Positions 1-7,341 of a stretch of DNA of 39,911 nt are shown one piece after another. Where the stretch lies: positions 1 through 39,911 of the forward strand of contig JAAZNF010000102.1 of assembly GCA_012798435.1 (NCBI GenBank), read 5' to 3'. Every line of letters begins with the position of its first letter. Within the stretch, counting starts at the first letter, position 1. The notes below the pieces were generated by a model. That model was given only the letters and a program-made list of their open reading frames with translations. It did not search any database and was not told the DNA's origin. The DNA comes from Myxococcales bacterium (GTDB lineage: Bacteria; Myxococcota; B64-G9). The translations under genes were made by a program, and so were the position numbers.

Positions 1-346
<346 letters not shown>

Positions 347-362
347 AAGTTGGAAGAGCTTG

Positions 363-378
363 GGAGCCTTTCGGCTCC
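363..378 (-). other. GNRA-capped hairpin just upstream of 16S
   Basis: The transcribed strand reads GGAGCC-GAAA-GGCTCC, a perfect 6-bp stem closed by a GAAA tetraloop, about 16 nt before the 16S 5' end. Its place in the pre-rRNA leader suggests a processing or folding element. The hairpin is seen directly; the role is inferred. Confidence 0.6.
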
Positions 379-464
379 AGGCTCTGTTCTTCGGAATCTC
401 GCGGCTCCGCTCCCCGGCTCGCCATATCAGGGATCCGGACGGAACCGACTCGAGTACTACGACC

Positions 465-520
465 GCAATCTTGCGATTGCTGCTTTCCGGTTTTCAAAGA
501 CCGAGGCGCTGCTTCGCGCC
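465..520 (-). promoter_or_regulatory. rRNA leader with boxA-like antitermination site and two hairpins
   Basis: Reading the transcript 5' to 3', the leader has a GGCGC/GCGCC hairpin (505-520), then GGTCTTTGAAAACC (489-502), and then GCAATC-GCAA-GATTGC (465-480), a perfect stem with a GNRA loop. The middle element resembles boxA (consensus near TGCTCTTTAACA; TCTTTGAAAA variants occur in many bacteria), where Nus factors assemble to stop premature termination of rRNA transcription. Its position between the promoters and the 16S gene supports this reading. Confidence 0.6.
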
Positions 521-541
521 TTCCCGCGACTCGGGACGCCC

Positions 542-570
542 TCTCTAACACCGCGTCCAAATCGTGTCAA
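542..570 (-). promoter_or_regulatory. rRNA promoter P2 (candidate)
   Basis: The minus strand has a perfect -35 TTGACA (565-570), a 17-bp spacer and a -10 TAGAGA (542-547) preceded by TGT, i.e. an extended -10 (TGn). An A/T-rich patch (GAAAATTT) lies just upstream of the -35, as expected for an UP element. The -10 is weak (3 of 6), so this is less certain than the upstream promoter. Tandem promoters are usual for rRNA operons. Confidence 0.55.
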
Positions 571-637
571 GGGAAATTTTCAACCGGAGGGGCCGACCAA
601 CTTCGGCGCAACCGCCTCCGTCCAATCGAGGGCCACG

Positions 638-666
638 CTTATAAAGGAGAGCGCGATCGTTGTCAA
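638..666 (-). promoter_or_regulatory. rRNA promoter P1 with UP element
   Basis: On the minus strand a consensus -35 TTGACA (661-666) is separated by exactly 17 bp from TATAAG (638-643). Directly upstream, 667-690 is almost pure A/T (runs of A and T), which matches a strong UP element bound by the RNA polymerase alpha C-terminal domain. The start point is predicted near 631. The -35 begins only about 40 bp after the gmk stop codon, so gmk and the rRNA operon are back to back in the same direction. Confidence 0.85.
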
Positions 667-705
667 GAAAAAAAATAAAATTTTTTTCAGAGAGGAATTC
701 GCCGC

Positions 706-1329
706 TCAGCCGCTCACGCGAACGATCAGCTCCTCGAGCAATTCGTCGTGGCGCGGCCTTCCCAGCGGAAGCCCGCGTCGTACCCGATCGACATCAGCGA
801 TGGCCCGCTCGAGATCGTCGTTCACCACGTGGAAGTCGTAGTCGCGTCCCGCGCGCAACTCCTCAGCGGCGGTCTGGAGCCGGATGCGGATCTGCTCCTC
901 GCTCTCGGTGCCGCGCCCGCGCAGGCGACGCCGCAACTCCTCGAAAGAGGGCGGGAGCAGGAAGACGAGCAGGGCGTCGGGACGGGCGCTCTTGATCTGT
1001 CGGCCGCCCTGTACGTCGATGTCGAAGAGCACGTCCTTGCCGGCCGACAACAGCCGCTCCACCTCGGCGCGGGAACTGCCATAGCGCTTGCCGAACACGT
1101 TGGCCCACTCGAGAAACTCTCCCGCCGCCACCATGCGCTCGAAGAACTGCTCGCTCACGAAGTAGTACTCGACGCCGTCCCGCTCGGTGCCGCGCGGGGG
1201 CCGAGTGGTGTGCGAGACCGACACGCCGATGTCGGCGTTTCGCTTTCGCAGCGCATCGCACACCGTGCTCTTGCCCGTCCCCGAGGGTGCGGACACCACC
1301 ACCAACTTGCCCTGGCGTTGTGCCGTCAT
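706..1329 (-). CDS. gmk: Guanylate kinase
   Basis: Phosphorylates GMP to GDP with ATP in the cytoplasm (purine nucleotide and GTP/ppGpp supply). The 207-residue product matches the family length. The P-loop SAPSGTGKST lies at about residues 9-18, followed by VSHTTRPPRGTERDGVEYYFV, the GMP-binding segment containing the conserved RxGE/D-type and Tyr residues, and then FDIDVQGGRQIK. I chose the ATG at 1329 because GAGG sits just before it and because yicC stops 4 bases upstream; an in-frame start 10 codons earlier would overlap yicC. The two genes are therefore translationally linked. No clear intrinsic terminator follows; an A/T-rich tract and the rRNA promoter come next. Confidence 0.97.
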   Translation of the reverse strand: MTAQRQGKLVVVSAPSGTGKSTVCDALRKRNADIGVSVSHTTRPPRGTERDGVEYYFVSEQFFERMVAAGEFLEWANVFGKRYGSSRAEVERLLSAGKDVLFDIDVQGGRQIKSARPDALLVFLLPPSFEELRRRLRGRGTESEEQIRIRLQTAAEELRAGRDYDFHVVNDDLERAIADVDRVRRGLPLGRPRHDELLEELIVRVSG

Positions 1330-1333
1330 GTCC

Positions 1334-2209
1334 TCACTCGACGTTCTGCACCTGTTCACGCACCCGCTCGATCTCCGCTCGCAGCGCCACCACGCGCGGC
1401 GCGACGCTCTCGGCCCGCAGCTTGGAGGCCAACGTGTTCGCCTCGCGGTTCATCTCCTGCAGCACAAAATCGAGTTCGCGCCCAACGGACGCCGGAGAAT
1501 CCATGAGGGAGCGAAAGTGCCCCATGTGCGCTGCCAGCCGCGACAGCTCCTCGCTCACGTCCAGCCGCTCCGCGAGCAAAGAAAGCTCCTGGCCGACCCG
1601 GTCCTGGGAGATACCCGCCTCCCCCGCCAGGGAACGCAGGTTCTGGGCGAGCCGCGAACGCTGGCGCTCGATCTCCTGGGGCGCCAACCGGGTGAGCTCC
1701 GCGATCAGGCCATCCATGTTCGAGAGGTGCGAGCGGATGTCGCGCGCGAGCGCCTCGCCCTCCCGCTCGCGCATGGCGCACAGGCCATCGAGCGCCGCAT
1801 CCAGGATCCGCTCCAGCTCGGCGCGCGCCATATCCACCGGGAGGCCGACCTCATCCTGAACGAGCACCCCGGGCAACCCCGAGAGCAGCGAAAGCGACGG
1901 CCGCTCCTCGAGCCCGGCGGCGGCGGTGAGCTCCGAGAGCGCCTTCTGCCAGGCGACCAGCGCGCCGCGATCGAGGCGCGGCCGACCCGAGAACGAGGCC
2001 CCGGCGGAGAGGCGCAGCGACATCTCCAGCCGGCCACGGGCGATGCGGCCGCGCGCGCGCGCCTCGGCCGCCGGCTCGAGGAAGAGCAGAGTGTTGGGAA
2101 ACGACAGGCGCACCTCCTGGTAGCGGTGGTTGAGGCTGCGCGCCTCCACCGTCACCGTCATGCCACCGATGGTGCCCTCGGCCCGGCCGTATCCGGTCAT
2201 GCTCTTCAA
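1334..2209 (-). CDS. yicC: YicC family endoribonuclease-type protein
   Basis: The product has 291 residues and starts with the family signature SMTGYGRAEG, followed by VEARSLNHRYQEVR. The C-terminus, VLQEMNREANTLASK followed by a helical stretch, matches the YicC/DUF1732 domain. E. coli YicC is reported to be an endoribonuclease affecting small RNA stability; its neighbour gmk is a common partner in this phylum. I start it at a TTG (2209) because GGGAGGAG lies 5 bases before it and gives MKSMTGYG. The ATG three codons later (2200) would have a 14-base gap to that site. The gene ends 4 bases before gmk. Confidence 0.93.
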   Translation of the reverse strand: MKSMTGYGRAEGTIGGMTVTVEARSLNHRYQEVRLSFPNTLLFLEPAAEARARGRIARGRLEMSLRLSAGASFSGRPRLDRGALVAWQKALSELTAAAGLEERPSLSLLSGLPGVLVQDEVGLPVDMARAELERILDAALDGLCAMREREGEALARDIRSHLSNMDGLIAELTRLAPQEIERQRSRLAQNLRSLAGEAGISQDRVGQELSLLAERLDVSEELSRLAAHMGHFRSLMDSPASVGRELDFVLQEMNREANTLASKLRAESVAPRVVALRAEIERVREQVQNVE

Positions 2210-2411
2210 GTCCGCTCCTCCCTTCCTGCCGCCGCAACACATAGCCCCGCCGCGCTCCGAAATCAAGCCGGGCGCACTCGGAGCGCATCGAAAATGATCT
2301 GAACATGTCGATAGAGGACGCGCCGCCCATGAACCCCCATCGGGGCCCCCCCGAAAAAAACTTCTGCCAGGGAAAATCACAAAAAAAATCAGAACGCCCT
2401 GTTTGTGAGGG

Positions 2412-2431
2412 GGAGCATGCTTGCATGCTCC
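2412..2431. repeat. Perfect inverted repeat (hairpin)
   Basis: GGAGCATGC-TT-GCATGCTCC: 9-bp arms around a 2-bp centre. There is no T-tract directly after it on either strand, although an A8 run lies about 20 bp to the left. It may be a protein-binding site or a factor-assisted terminator; nothing in the sequence decides between them. Confidence 0.6.
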
Positions 2432-2527
2432 GCATAGTTGCAAAAGAAGCCGAAGCTCGGCCGTTGTCAAGGGTGAGCGAAGCGAATCGCGCAGCGACTG
2501 GCTGTGCATGTACGCGGTGACTACGAA

Positions 2528-2598
2528 GGGTCCTCCGTGCAACGGAGCCGGCTCGGCGGCGAGCAGTTAGAAGGACTCGCCGTCAAGCGACCGCGCCC
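2528..2598 (+). repeat. Dispersed 71-bp repeat, copy A
   Basis: This segment aligns without gaps to 21664-21734 at 63 of 71 positions. It begins GGGTCCTCC and contains GGAGCCGGCTCGGCGGCGAG. Its potential stem (GAAGGGTCCTCC with GAAGGACTCGCC) keeps 8 Watson-Crick pairs and one G-U of 12. The segment ends 4 bp from the DUF4416 stop codon and lies outside genes in both places. Confidence 0.8.
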
Positions 2599-2602
2599 TG
2601 CG

Positions 2603-3184
2603 TCAATCGCGCGAAGCGAGGGTCGCCGCGAGCGTTTGCGCCTCGACGATCCGGTACGGGCCCCGCAAACGCCGCAGGTACTCCTCGCGCAGATCCCGCA
2701 GGATGGCCTGCACACCGGGCGAGGCGTAGTCGGGGTAGGTCCACTCCGCGTTCACGAAGGCCCCGCGGACGTAGCGCAGCGTCACCTCGGCCCAGATACC
2801 GTCCCGCAGGTACACCCGGTGGGCGTAGCCCTTGGTGGAGGCCAGCACCAGGCTCTCACCCGAGAGCAGTCCCGGATCGAGGTTCACCCGCCGTCGCCCC
2901 GCCTCGTCCGAAAGCTCCTCTTCGATGCGCACGCACCGCCGCTTGAGATCGGGCAAAAGCTCGCGCGGCAGCAGGAGCTCTGATGCGAAAAACCGCCGCC
3001 GCAGCTCCGCCCCCATCTCCTTTTCGTAGTACTCCGTCCAATCGAACGAGAGCTCCTCCCCCGCCGGCCGCAGCTCTCCGAGGACAGGCGCGAGGCGACG
3101 ACACGCGCGATCGAGCCACTCCGCCTCGCGGTAGAGGGCGCCGAGCAGGACGAGCGCCGGCCGGGGAGGCGGGTGGGCCTTCAT
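2603..3184 (-). CDS. DUF4416 family protein
   Basis: A 193-residue protein of the uncharacterised DUF4416 family. Family hallmarks seen are FDWTEYYEKEMG (about residues 46-57), the RRVNLDPG motif (about 96-103), VLASTKGYAHRVYL and the C-terminal WTYPDY. Members are cytoplasmic, occur mainly in deltaproteobacteria and related phyla, and have no established function. The ATG at 3184 is 3 bases after the stop of the upstream Cys-rich lipoprotein gene, so it is the last gene of a three-gene operon. Its ribosome binding site is weak, consistent with translational coupling. Pairing with secreted lipoproteins is probably incidental. Confidence 0.9.
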   Translation of the reverse strand: MKAHPPPRPALVLLGALYREAEWLDRACRRLAPVLGELRPAGEELSFDWTEYYEKEMGAELRRRFFASELLLPRELLPDLKRRCVRIEEELSDEAGRRRVNLDPGLLSGESLVLASTKGYAHRVYLRDGIWAEVTLRYVRGAFVNAEWTYPDYASPGVQAILRDLREEYLRRLRGPYRIVEAQTLAATLASRD

Positions 3185-3187
3185 GGG

Positions 3188-4213
3188 CTACAGGCAGTCG
3201 GGGTGCCGATCGCAGGGGAACAGGCCGGTCACACAGTGATAGGCGGTCTGGGGCATGGAGTCCAAACATTCGTTGAGATACTGGCAGGCAACCGGAGAGT
3301 GCGCCGCCATGCAGGCGCCGAACTCGTTGTATGTGGCGATGGCGCAGTCCTGCATCGAGCGCTCGCCATGGCAGGTCTGTACGATGCAATCGCCGACCTC
3401 GCCATGGTAGTCGATCAGACAGCCGTAGGCGCACTGGATGTGCGAGCAGGTATTCTCCGGCGTGTTGGGCGGACATTGAGAGATGCAAGCGTCGAGGGTG
3501 GCCTGCTGTGTCTGCGCGCACACCTGACCGCAGTCGGCGGGCATGTCGGGTTGGCCGGTGCAGTCCTGCTCTATGCAGGTCGAAAAGGCTGCGCTCGCCC
3601 GTTGACTACAATCTCGGACACAGGTAAAAGCCTCCTTCTCGTCGGGAATGGTCTTGCAAGCCTCCTTGCAGGCCTTGGTGGAACTCTCTTGCGCTTTGAG
3701 GCACGCCCGGCGGCAGGCGGAGGAGCGGACCAGCGGGTAGGTCTCGAACTCTACCGTGAAGCTTCCCGCGTTGTCGCGGTAGGAGTCGTCGTTGACCACC
3801 AGGTAGAGCCGGCCCTGGCAGACGGGGCGGCCCTGGAGGCTCGCGCCGATCTCGAAGACACACTCGAAGGTGTCGTCGGCGGACTCTTTCACCAGGCCGA
3901 TGAGCGCCCCGCGGTGACCCTCGGGCAGCGGGCAGTGTATGCCGCACGGGTCCGAGAGCCCTGCCGGCGAGACGTTGGAGACCCCCGCGCCCAGCGAGAT
4001 GGACCCGCTGGCCGTGACCGAGAGGTTCTCGTGGTAGTGGAACATCTGCCCGGTGTAGACCGGCTTTCCCTGGATGGCCGGGACGACCACCTGCTCGAGC
4101 TTGAGAGGCTCTGGGCTCGAAGATAGCTTCTCACCGGACACCGGCCCACCCTCGCACGCCGTGATGACGCAGAGCAGGCCCACGATGGACAGAAGGCAAA
4201 GAAGAGTTCTCAT
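3188..4213 (-). CDS. Cysteine-rich lipoprotein with LecA-like N-terminal domain
   Basis: 341 residues. The signal peptide ends in the lipobox ITAC with the lipidated Cys at residue 20. Residues ~40-160 resemble the PA-IL (LecA) galactose-binding beta-sandwich: GSISLGAG, then GALIGLV, then GRLYLVVNDDSYRDNAGSF, where the ND...DN residues correspond to the calcium/sugar site of that family. Residues ~165-341 hold roughly thirty cysteines in CxxxC pairs on predicted helices, a disulfide-locked pattern common in myxobacterial exported proteins. The ATG at 4213 has an excellent AGGAGGTGATG site. It lies 20 bp after the vWA gene and 3 bp before DUF4416. Lectin homology is my reading of motifs and is untested. 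Confidence 0.8.
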   Translation of the reverse strand: MRTLLCLLSIVGLLCVITACEGGPVSGEKLSSSPEPLKLEQVVVPAIQGKPVYTGQMFHYHENLSVTASGSISLGAGVSNVSPAGLSDPCGIHCPLPEGHRGALIGLVKESADDTFECVFEIGASLQGRPVCQGRLYLVVNDDSYRDNAGSFTVEFETYPLVRSSACRRACLKAQESSTKACKEACKTIPDEKEAFTCVRDCSQRASAAFSTCIEQDCTGQPDMPADCGQVCAQTQQATLDACISQCPPNTPENTCSHIQCAYGCLIDYHGEVGDCIVQTCHGERSMQDCAIATYNEFGACMAAHSPVACQYLNECLDSMPQTAYHCVTGLFPCDRHPDCL

Positions 4214-4233
4214 GGCATCACCTCCTGGGCCCG

Positions 4234-7098
4234 CTATGGAGTGGCCCACAGCACCGGGTTGCCGTTCGCGGTGGCGTGGGCGATCTTGTTGGCGCCGTCG
4301 AGTTTCAGCGCGAACTCCACGATGTTGGTCATGAGGCGCAGGCCGCGGATGAACTTGACCAGGTTGGGCACGTCCTCGAAGGCGGCCTCGCAGAAGTCGG
4401 GGAATTTTGTACAGGTGGCCGCGGTCAGGTACTCGGCGATGTACAAGAGGTACTCGGCGCCGCTCAGCCACTGGTCGATCTGCTCGAAGGTCTCCTGGAC
4501 CGACATGGCAGCGAGTGCTCGAACGACGTTCGGCTCCACCACGTCCCGGCGGTAGGCACGAAAGTCCTGATGCATGGCGTCGTAGCGCTCAAGCGCGTTG
4601 CCGTCCGGGCCGAAGCCCTGGGCCTGCGCCCACAGCTCGCGCATGCCGTTCTCGAGCGGGGTGGAGAAGTAGCGCTCGATTAGCACGTAGTTGCAGAACA
4701 GCCGCGCCAAGGTCTCGACGATGATGTCGTGATCCACCTTGCCGCCGTCCACGTCCACCGCCGTGCGCAAGATCATGTCGAGCAGCGGCAGGACGAACTC
4801 GCGCATCATACCGGGGCCGCTCTTCTCCTTGAGGATGTCGATCACCGCCGAGACGGCCTTCTTCACGTTCTTGGGTTCGCCGAGCTTGGCCACGGCCGCC
4901 TGGACCCGGGTCTTCACCGCGTTCAGGAAGGACGTCTCCTGGGATTGATCGAGGAGGGCCGAGATGCCACCCCAGATGGCCTCCAGGCCCACGCGCACCA
5001 GGGCAGTCACCTCGTCGGAGTACTCGGCGGCCGCCTCCCCCAGCGCGTCGCGCAGCTCGTCCTTCAGCGCGCTTTCCACCGCCTCCACCGCCCGGTCGAG
5101 CACCGGTGCGAGGAAGATGGCGGCGATTTTCAGCACCACCTTCTGGAGGGCCCCGGAGTCGTTGTCCCAGTTGGCGTACACCAGCTCCTTCACCAGGTCG
5201 ATGATGTTGGCGGCAAGCTGGCCGTTGTCGCAGTTTTGGCGGATGAGGTCGAGCATCCACTCGACGGCCTTGGGGACCAGCTCCTTGACCACCGTTTTTT
5301 TGAGCAGCTCGACGTAGCCCTCGTTCTCGGCCCACTTTTCGGTGGCGTCTAGGTCCCGCTGGATGAGGTACGAGGCGAGCAGGATGAGCGTGTCCCAGGA
5401 GATGACGTCGCTGTCGAGCTCGTCCGCGGTTTCCTCCGTCCGGCGGAACAGCTCGCGCAGCTCGCGGGCGGCGTCTACAAAATCCTGGATGGCCCCTTCC
5501 ACCATGGCCTCGCCGAACGACAGGGTGTTGAGGTAGGCGGACAGGCCCACGTTGAAGCGCTTGAGCCGCTCGAGCGCGACGCGGTCCATGCCTTGTTGCT
5601 CGAGGCCGTCGAGCCAGGCGCGCACCTCCACCGCGTAATCGGCGAACGGCCGGTTGGCCGGCGCGAAGTCGGCGATGTCGGCGAGCAGGCCGCGCGCGCG
5701 GGCCAGCTCCTGGGCCTGATCGGCGAGCGGCGGCTTCACATCGACCACCGTCTGACCACCGGGGATCACCTGGATGGTCTGCTCGGAAAAGTAGCGCAGC
5801 GCCTCGTACTGGTACCAGCCGTCGGTGGTGACGCGCAGGATGAAGTCGCCCTCCGGGAGGTGCGGCACGGTGGCGCGCCCGCTCTCCACGGCGTTGTCCC
5901 AGGACACCTCGGCGAAAAGATCGCCCATGCGGCGTAGCAGGACGGCGGTGGCGTCGCTGACCGGGTTGCCGCGAACGTCCTCGACCTGGAGGCTGATGTC
6001 CCGCTGGCTCAACACCGCCGGCACGCTGGCCTTCTGCGTGAAGGTCCCGTCGGGCAGCGTCACCGAGAGGTCGATCTTGACCTGCTGGCCATCCGCCTGG
6101 GTCAGCGAAAGTCCGCTCATCCAGGCGAAGTAGTACACCGAGTCGACCACCTCGGTCGCCGAGAGATCGAGCGCGGCCACGAGGTCGTCGGCGGTGAGCG
6201 GCCAGGGGAGCTTTTCCCCCAACGGGTCCATCTTGCCCAGGCTCAGCGCCTTGGGATTGGTCTCGGAAGAAGCATAGGAATCGTTGCTCGGGTCGGTCCC
6301 CTCGACCCCCGACCACGGCGAGGTGGAGTAGAGCAGGCGGAACGCCTTTGCCTTCTGGATCTCGTGCGCCGCGGCCTGGTTGGCGTTGGTGCACCAGATG
6401 GAGTACCACTCGAGCCCGTAGGCCGAGGCCGAGAACGAGTCCGACACCGCCACCACCACATGTTCCGCATCCTCCCGCCAGGCGAGCCCCTGGGAGGCCC
6501 CATCGCCCGCCAGCAGCAAGGCGTCGAAGGTGGCCGCCGGGGTCCACCACTCGCCCCGGACGGTGAGATCAGCGATGAACTTTCGCAGGGCCGCCTGGTC
6601 CATGGGCCCGCGGAACGGCTCCACCACCACCTCGTCGAACAGGTTGTCGTACAGGATGAACCCCAGACGGAAGTCCGCCCGCTTCTGGTAGAGCGCATCC
6701 AGGATTCTCCCGAGCTCCGGCTTGAGCGGCGCGACGAAGTCCTCCATGGTCCTGGAGATGTCGATGGTGAAGATGATGTCGACCTTGTCGGCGGTCACCG
6801 AGCGCTCGTAGAAACCCGGGTCCTCGAAGGCGCGCTCCTTGGAGTCGAACACCACCGGCCGCGCGTCCTGGCCCGACACCGACTCGGTGAGGGCGAAGGC
6901 GTTCAGCCCGAGGCCGGTCACAGGTTTCTGTCCGGTGTCGAACACCCGCGCCGCGCACCACAGGTGCCCCTGCTCCCAGTGCGTGCAACCCTCGAGCACC
7001 AACCGCTTGGGCTCCTGGGAGTCGTCAGCGCAACCAGCGGCCGTGAACCCCACGACCCATAGCAGCGCTCGCCACAACCGTTTTCGTTCTCTGCGCAT
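4234..7098 (-). CDS. Large lipoprotein with von Willebrand factor A domain
   Basis: 954 residues. A signal peptide ends at TAAGC (lipidated Cys23), so it is probably anchored in the outer membrane. A vWA domain spans ~105-300 with a MIDAS-like DISRT (D113, S115, T117; the classic motif is DxSxS) and a later VVAVSDSFSAS strand. A carboxypeptidase-regulatory-like beta domain follows (~360-455: LQVEDVRGNPVSDATAVLLR...). The remaining ~480 residues are mostly alpha-helical and unrecognised. I start at the second ATG (7098) because AAGGGG is correctly spaced for it but abuts the first ATG (7104). First gene of an operon with the LecA-like lipoprotein. Probable role: metal-dependent adhesion or protein-protein binding at the surface. 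Confidence 0.85.
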   Translation of the reverse strand: MRRERKRLWRALLWVVGFTAAGCADDSQEPKRLVLEGCTHWEQGHLWCAARVFDTGQKPVTGLGLNAFALTESVSGQDARPVVFDSKERAFEDPGFYERSVTADKVDIIFTIDISRTMEDFVAPLKPELGRILDALYQKRADFRLGFILYDNLFDEVVVEPFRGPMDQAALRKFIADLTVRGEWWTPAATFDALLLAGDGASQGLAWREDAEHVVVAVSDSFSASAYGLEWYSIWCTNANQAAAHEIQKAKAFRLLYSTSPWSGVEGTDPSNDSYASSETNPKALSLGKMDPLGEKLPWPLTADDLVAALDLSATEVVDSVYYFAWMSGLSLTQADGQQVKIDLSVTLPDGTFTQKASVPAVLSQRDISLQVEDVRGNPVSDATAVLLRRMGDLFAEVSWDNAVESGRATVPHLPEGDFILRVTTDGWYQYEALRYFSEQTIQVIPGGQTVVDVKPPLADQAQELARARGLLADIADFAPANRPFADYAVEVRAWLDGLEQQGMDRVALERLKRFNVGLSAYLNTLSFGEAMVEGAIQDFVDAARELRELFRRTEETADELDSDVISWDTLILLASYLIQRDLDATEKWAENEGYVELLKKTVVKELVPKAVEWMLDLIRQNCDNGQLAANIIDLVKELVYANWDNDSGALQKVVLKIAAIFLAPVLDRAVEAVESALKDELRDALGEAAAEYSDEVTALVRVGLEAIWGGISALLDQSQETSFLNAVKTRVQAAVAKLGEPKNVKKAVSAVIDILKEKSGPGMMREFVLPLLDMILRTAVDVDGGKVDHDIIVETLARLFCNYVLIERYFSTPLENGMRELWAQAQGFGPDGNALERYDAMHQDFRAYRRDVVEPNVVRALAAMSVQETFEQIDQWLSGAEYLLYIAEYLTAATCTKFPDFCEAAFEDVPNLVKFIRGLRLMTNIVEFALKLDGANKIAHATANGNPVLWATP

Positions 7099-7179
7099 CG
7101 GCATCCCCTTTCGGTTGCTCTACCTCAGAGTACCGTCTCCCGTCGAGCGATTTCGTGGTACTAGTGGCGTGGTGCGCCC

Positions 7180-7208
7180 TTTCTAGCATCGACAGAGAAA
7201 ATCCACAA
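7180..7208 (-). promoter_or_regulatory. Candidate promoter of the vWA lipoprotein operon
   Basis: Minus strand: TTGTGG (7203-7208), 17-bp spacer, TAGAAA (7180-7185), giving a leader of ~75 nt to the start at 7098. Match to consensus is moderate (3 of 6 and 4 of 6). Confidence 0.4.
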
Positions 7209-7232
7209 TGACGAGTGCTGGACGGGTCAGAA

Positions 7233-7249
7233 CGCTTGAAATTCAAGCG
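7233..7249. promoter_or_regulatory. Perfect inverted repeat between divergent operons (possible operator)
   Basis: CGCTTGAA-A-TTCAAGCG: 8-bp arms and a single central base, located between the vWA operon and the TonB-receptor operon, upstream of the predicted promoters of both. This symmetry suits a dimeric repressor or activator. There is no T-tract, so a terminator is unlikely. Confidence 0.45.
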
Positions 7250-7292
7250 ACAAAAAGAAGCGCCCAACTCCCTTCTGGCCCTCGCGGCTCTC

Positions 7293-7321
7293 TTGACACT
7301 CGTTCCCTCCGGGGAGAAGAT
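7293..7321 (+). promoter_or_regulatory. Weak candidate promoter of the TonB-receptor operon
   Basis: A perfect TTGACA (7293-7298) is followed after 17 bp by GAAGAT (7316-7321), only 3 of 6 to the -10 consensus. A start point near 7328 would leave a very short leader before the start codon at 7342. The -35 is convincing, the -10 is not. Confidence 0.3.
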
Positions 7322-7341
7322 GGCCCTCGTACGGAGTGGCC

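Larger units (their letters stand above)
2210..2602. other. Non-coding stretch between DUF4416 gene and yicC
   Basis: 393 bp without a convincing gene. It contains homopolymer-rich DNA at 2345-2390 (runs of C, A and T), a perfect palindrome at 2412-2431 and a copy of a dispersed repeat at 2528-2598. Short open frames across it have no homology that I recognise. I see no promoter for yicC that I would defend. Confidence 0.6.

Noticed and set aside
667-690. A/T-rich tract after gmk considered as an intrinsic terminator
   Set aside because: No GC hairpin precedes the T-run, and the tract sits exactly where an UP element of the rRNA promoter is expected.
4589-6550. 653-codon minus-strand frame inside the vWA lipoprotein gene
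   Set aside because: Shifted frame of the true gene, Arg/Gly-rich, no start site support.
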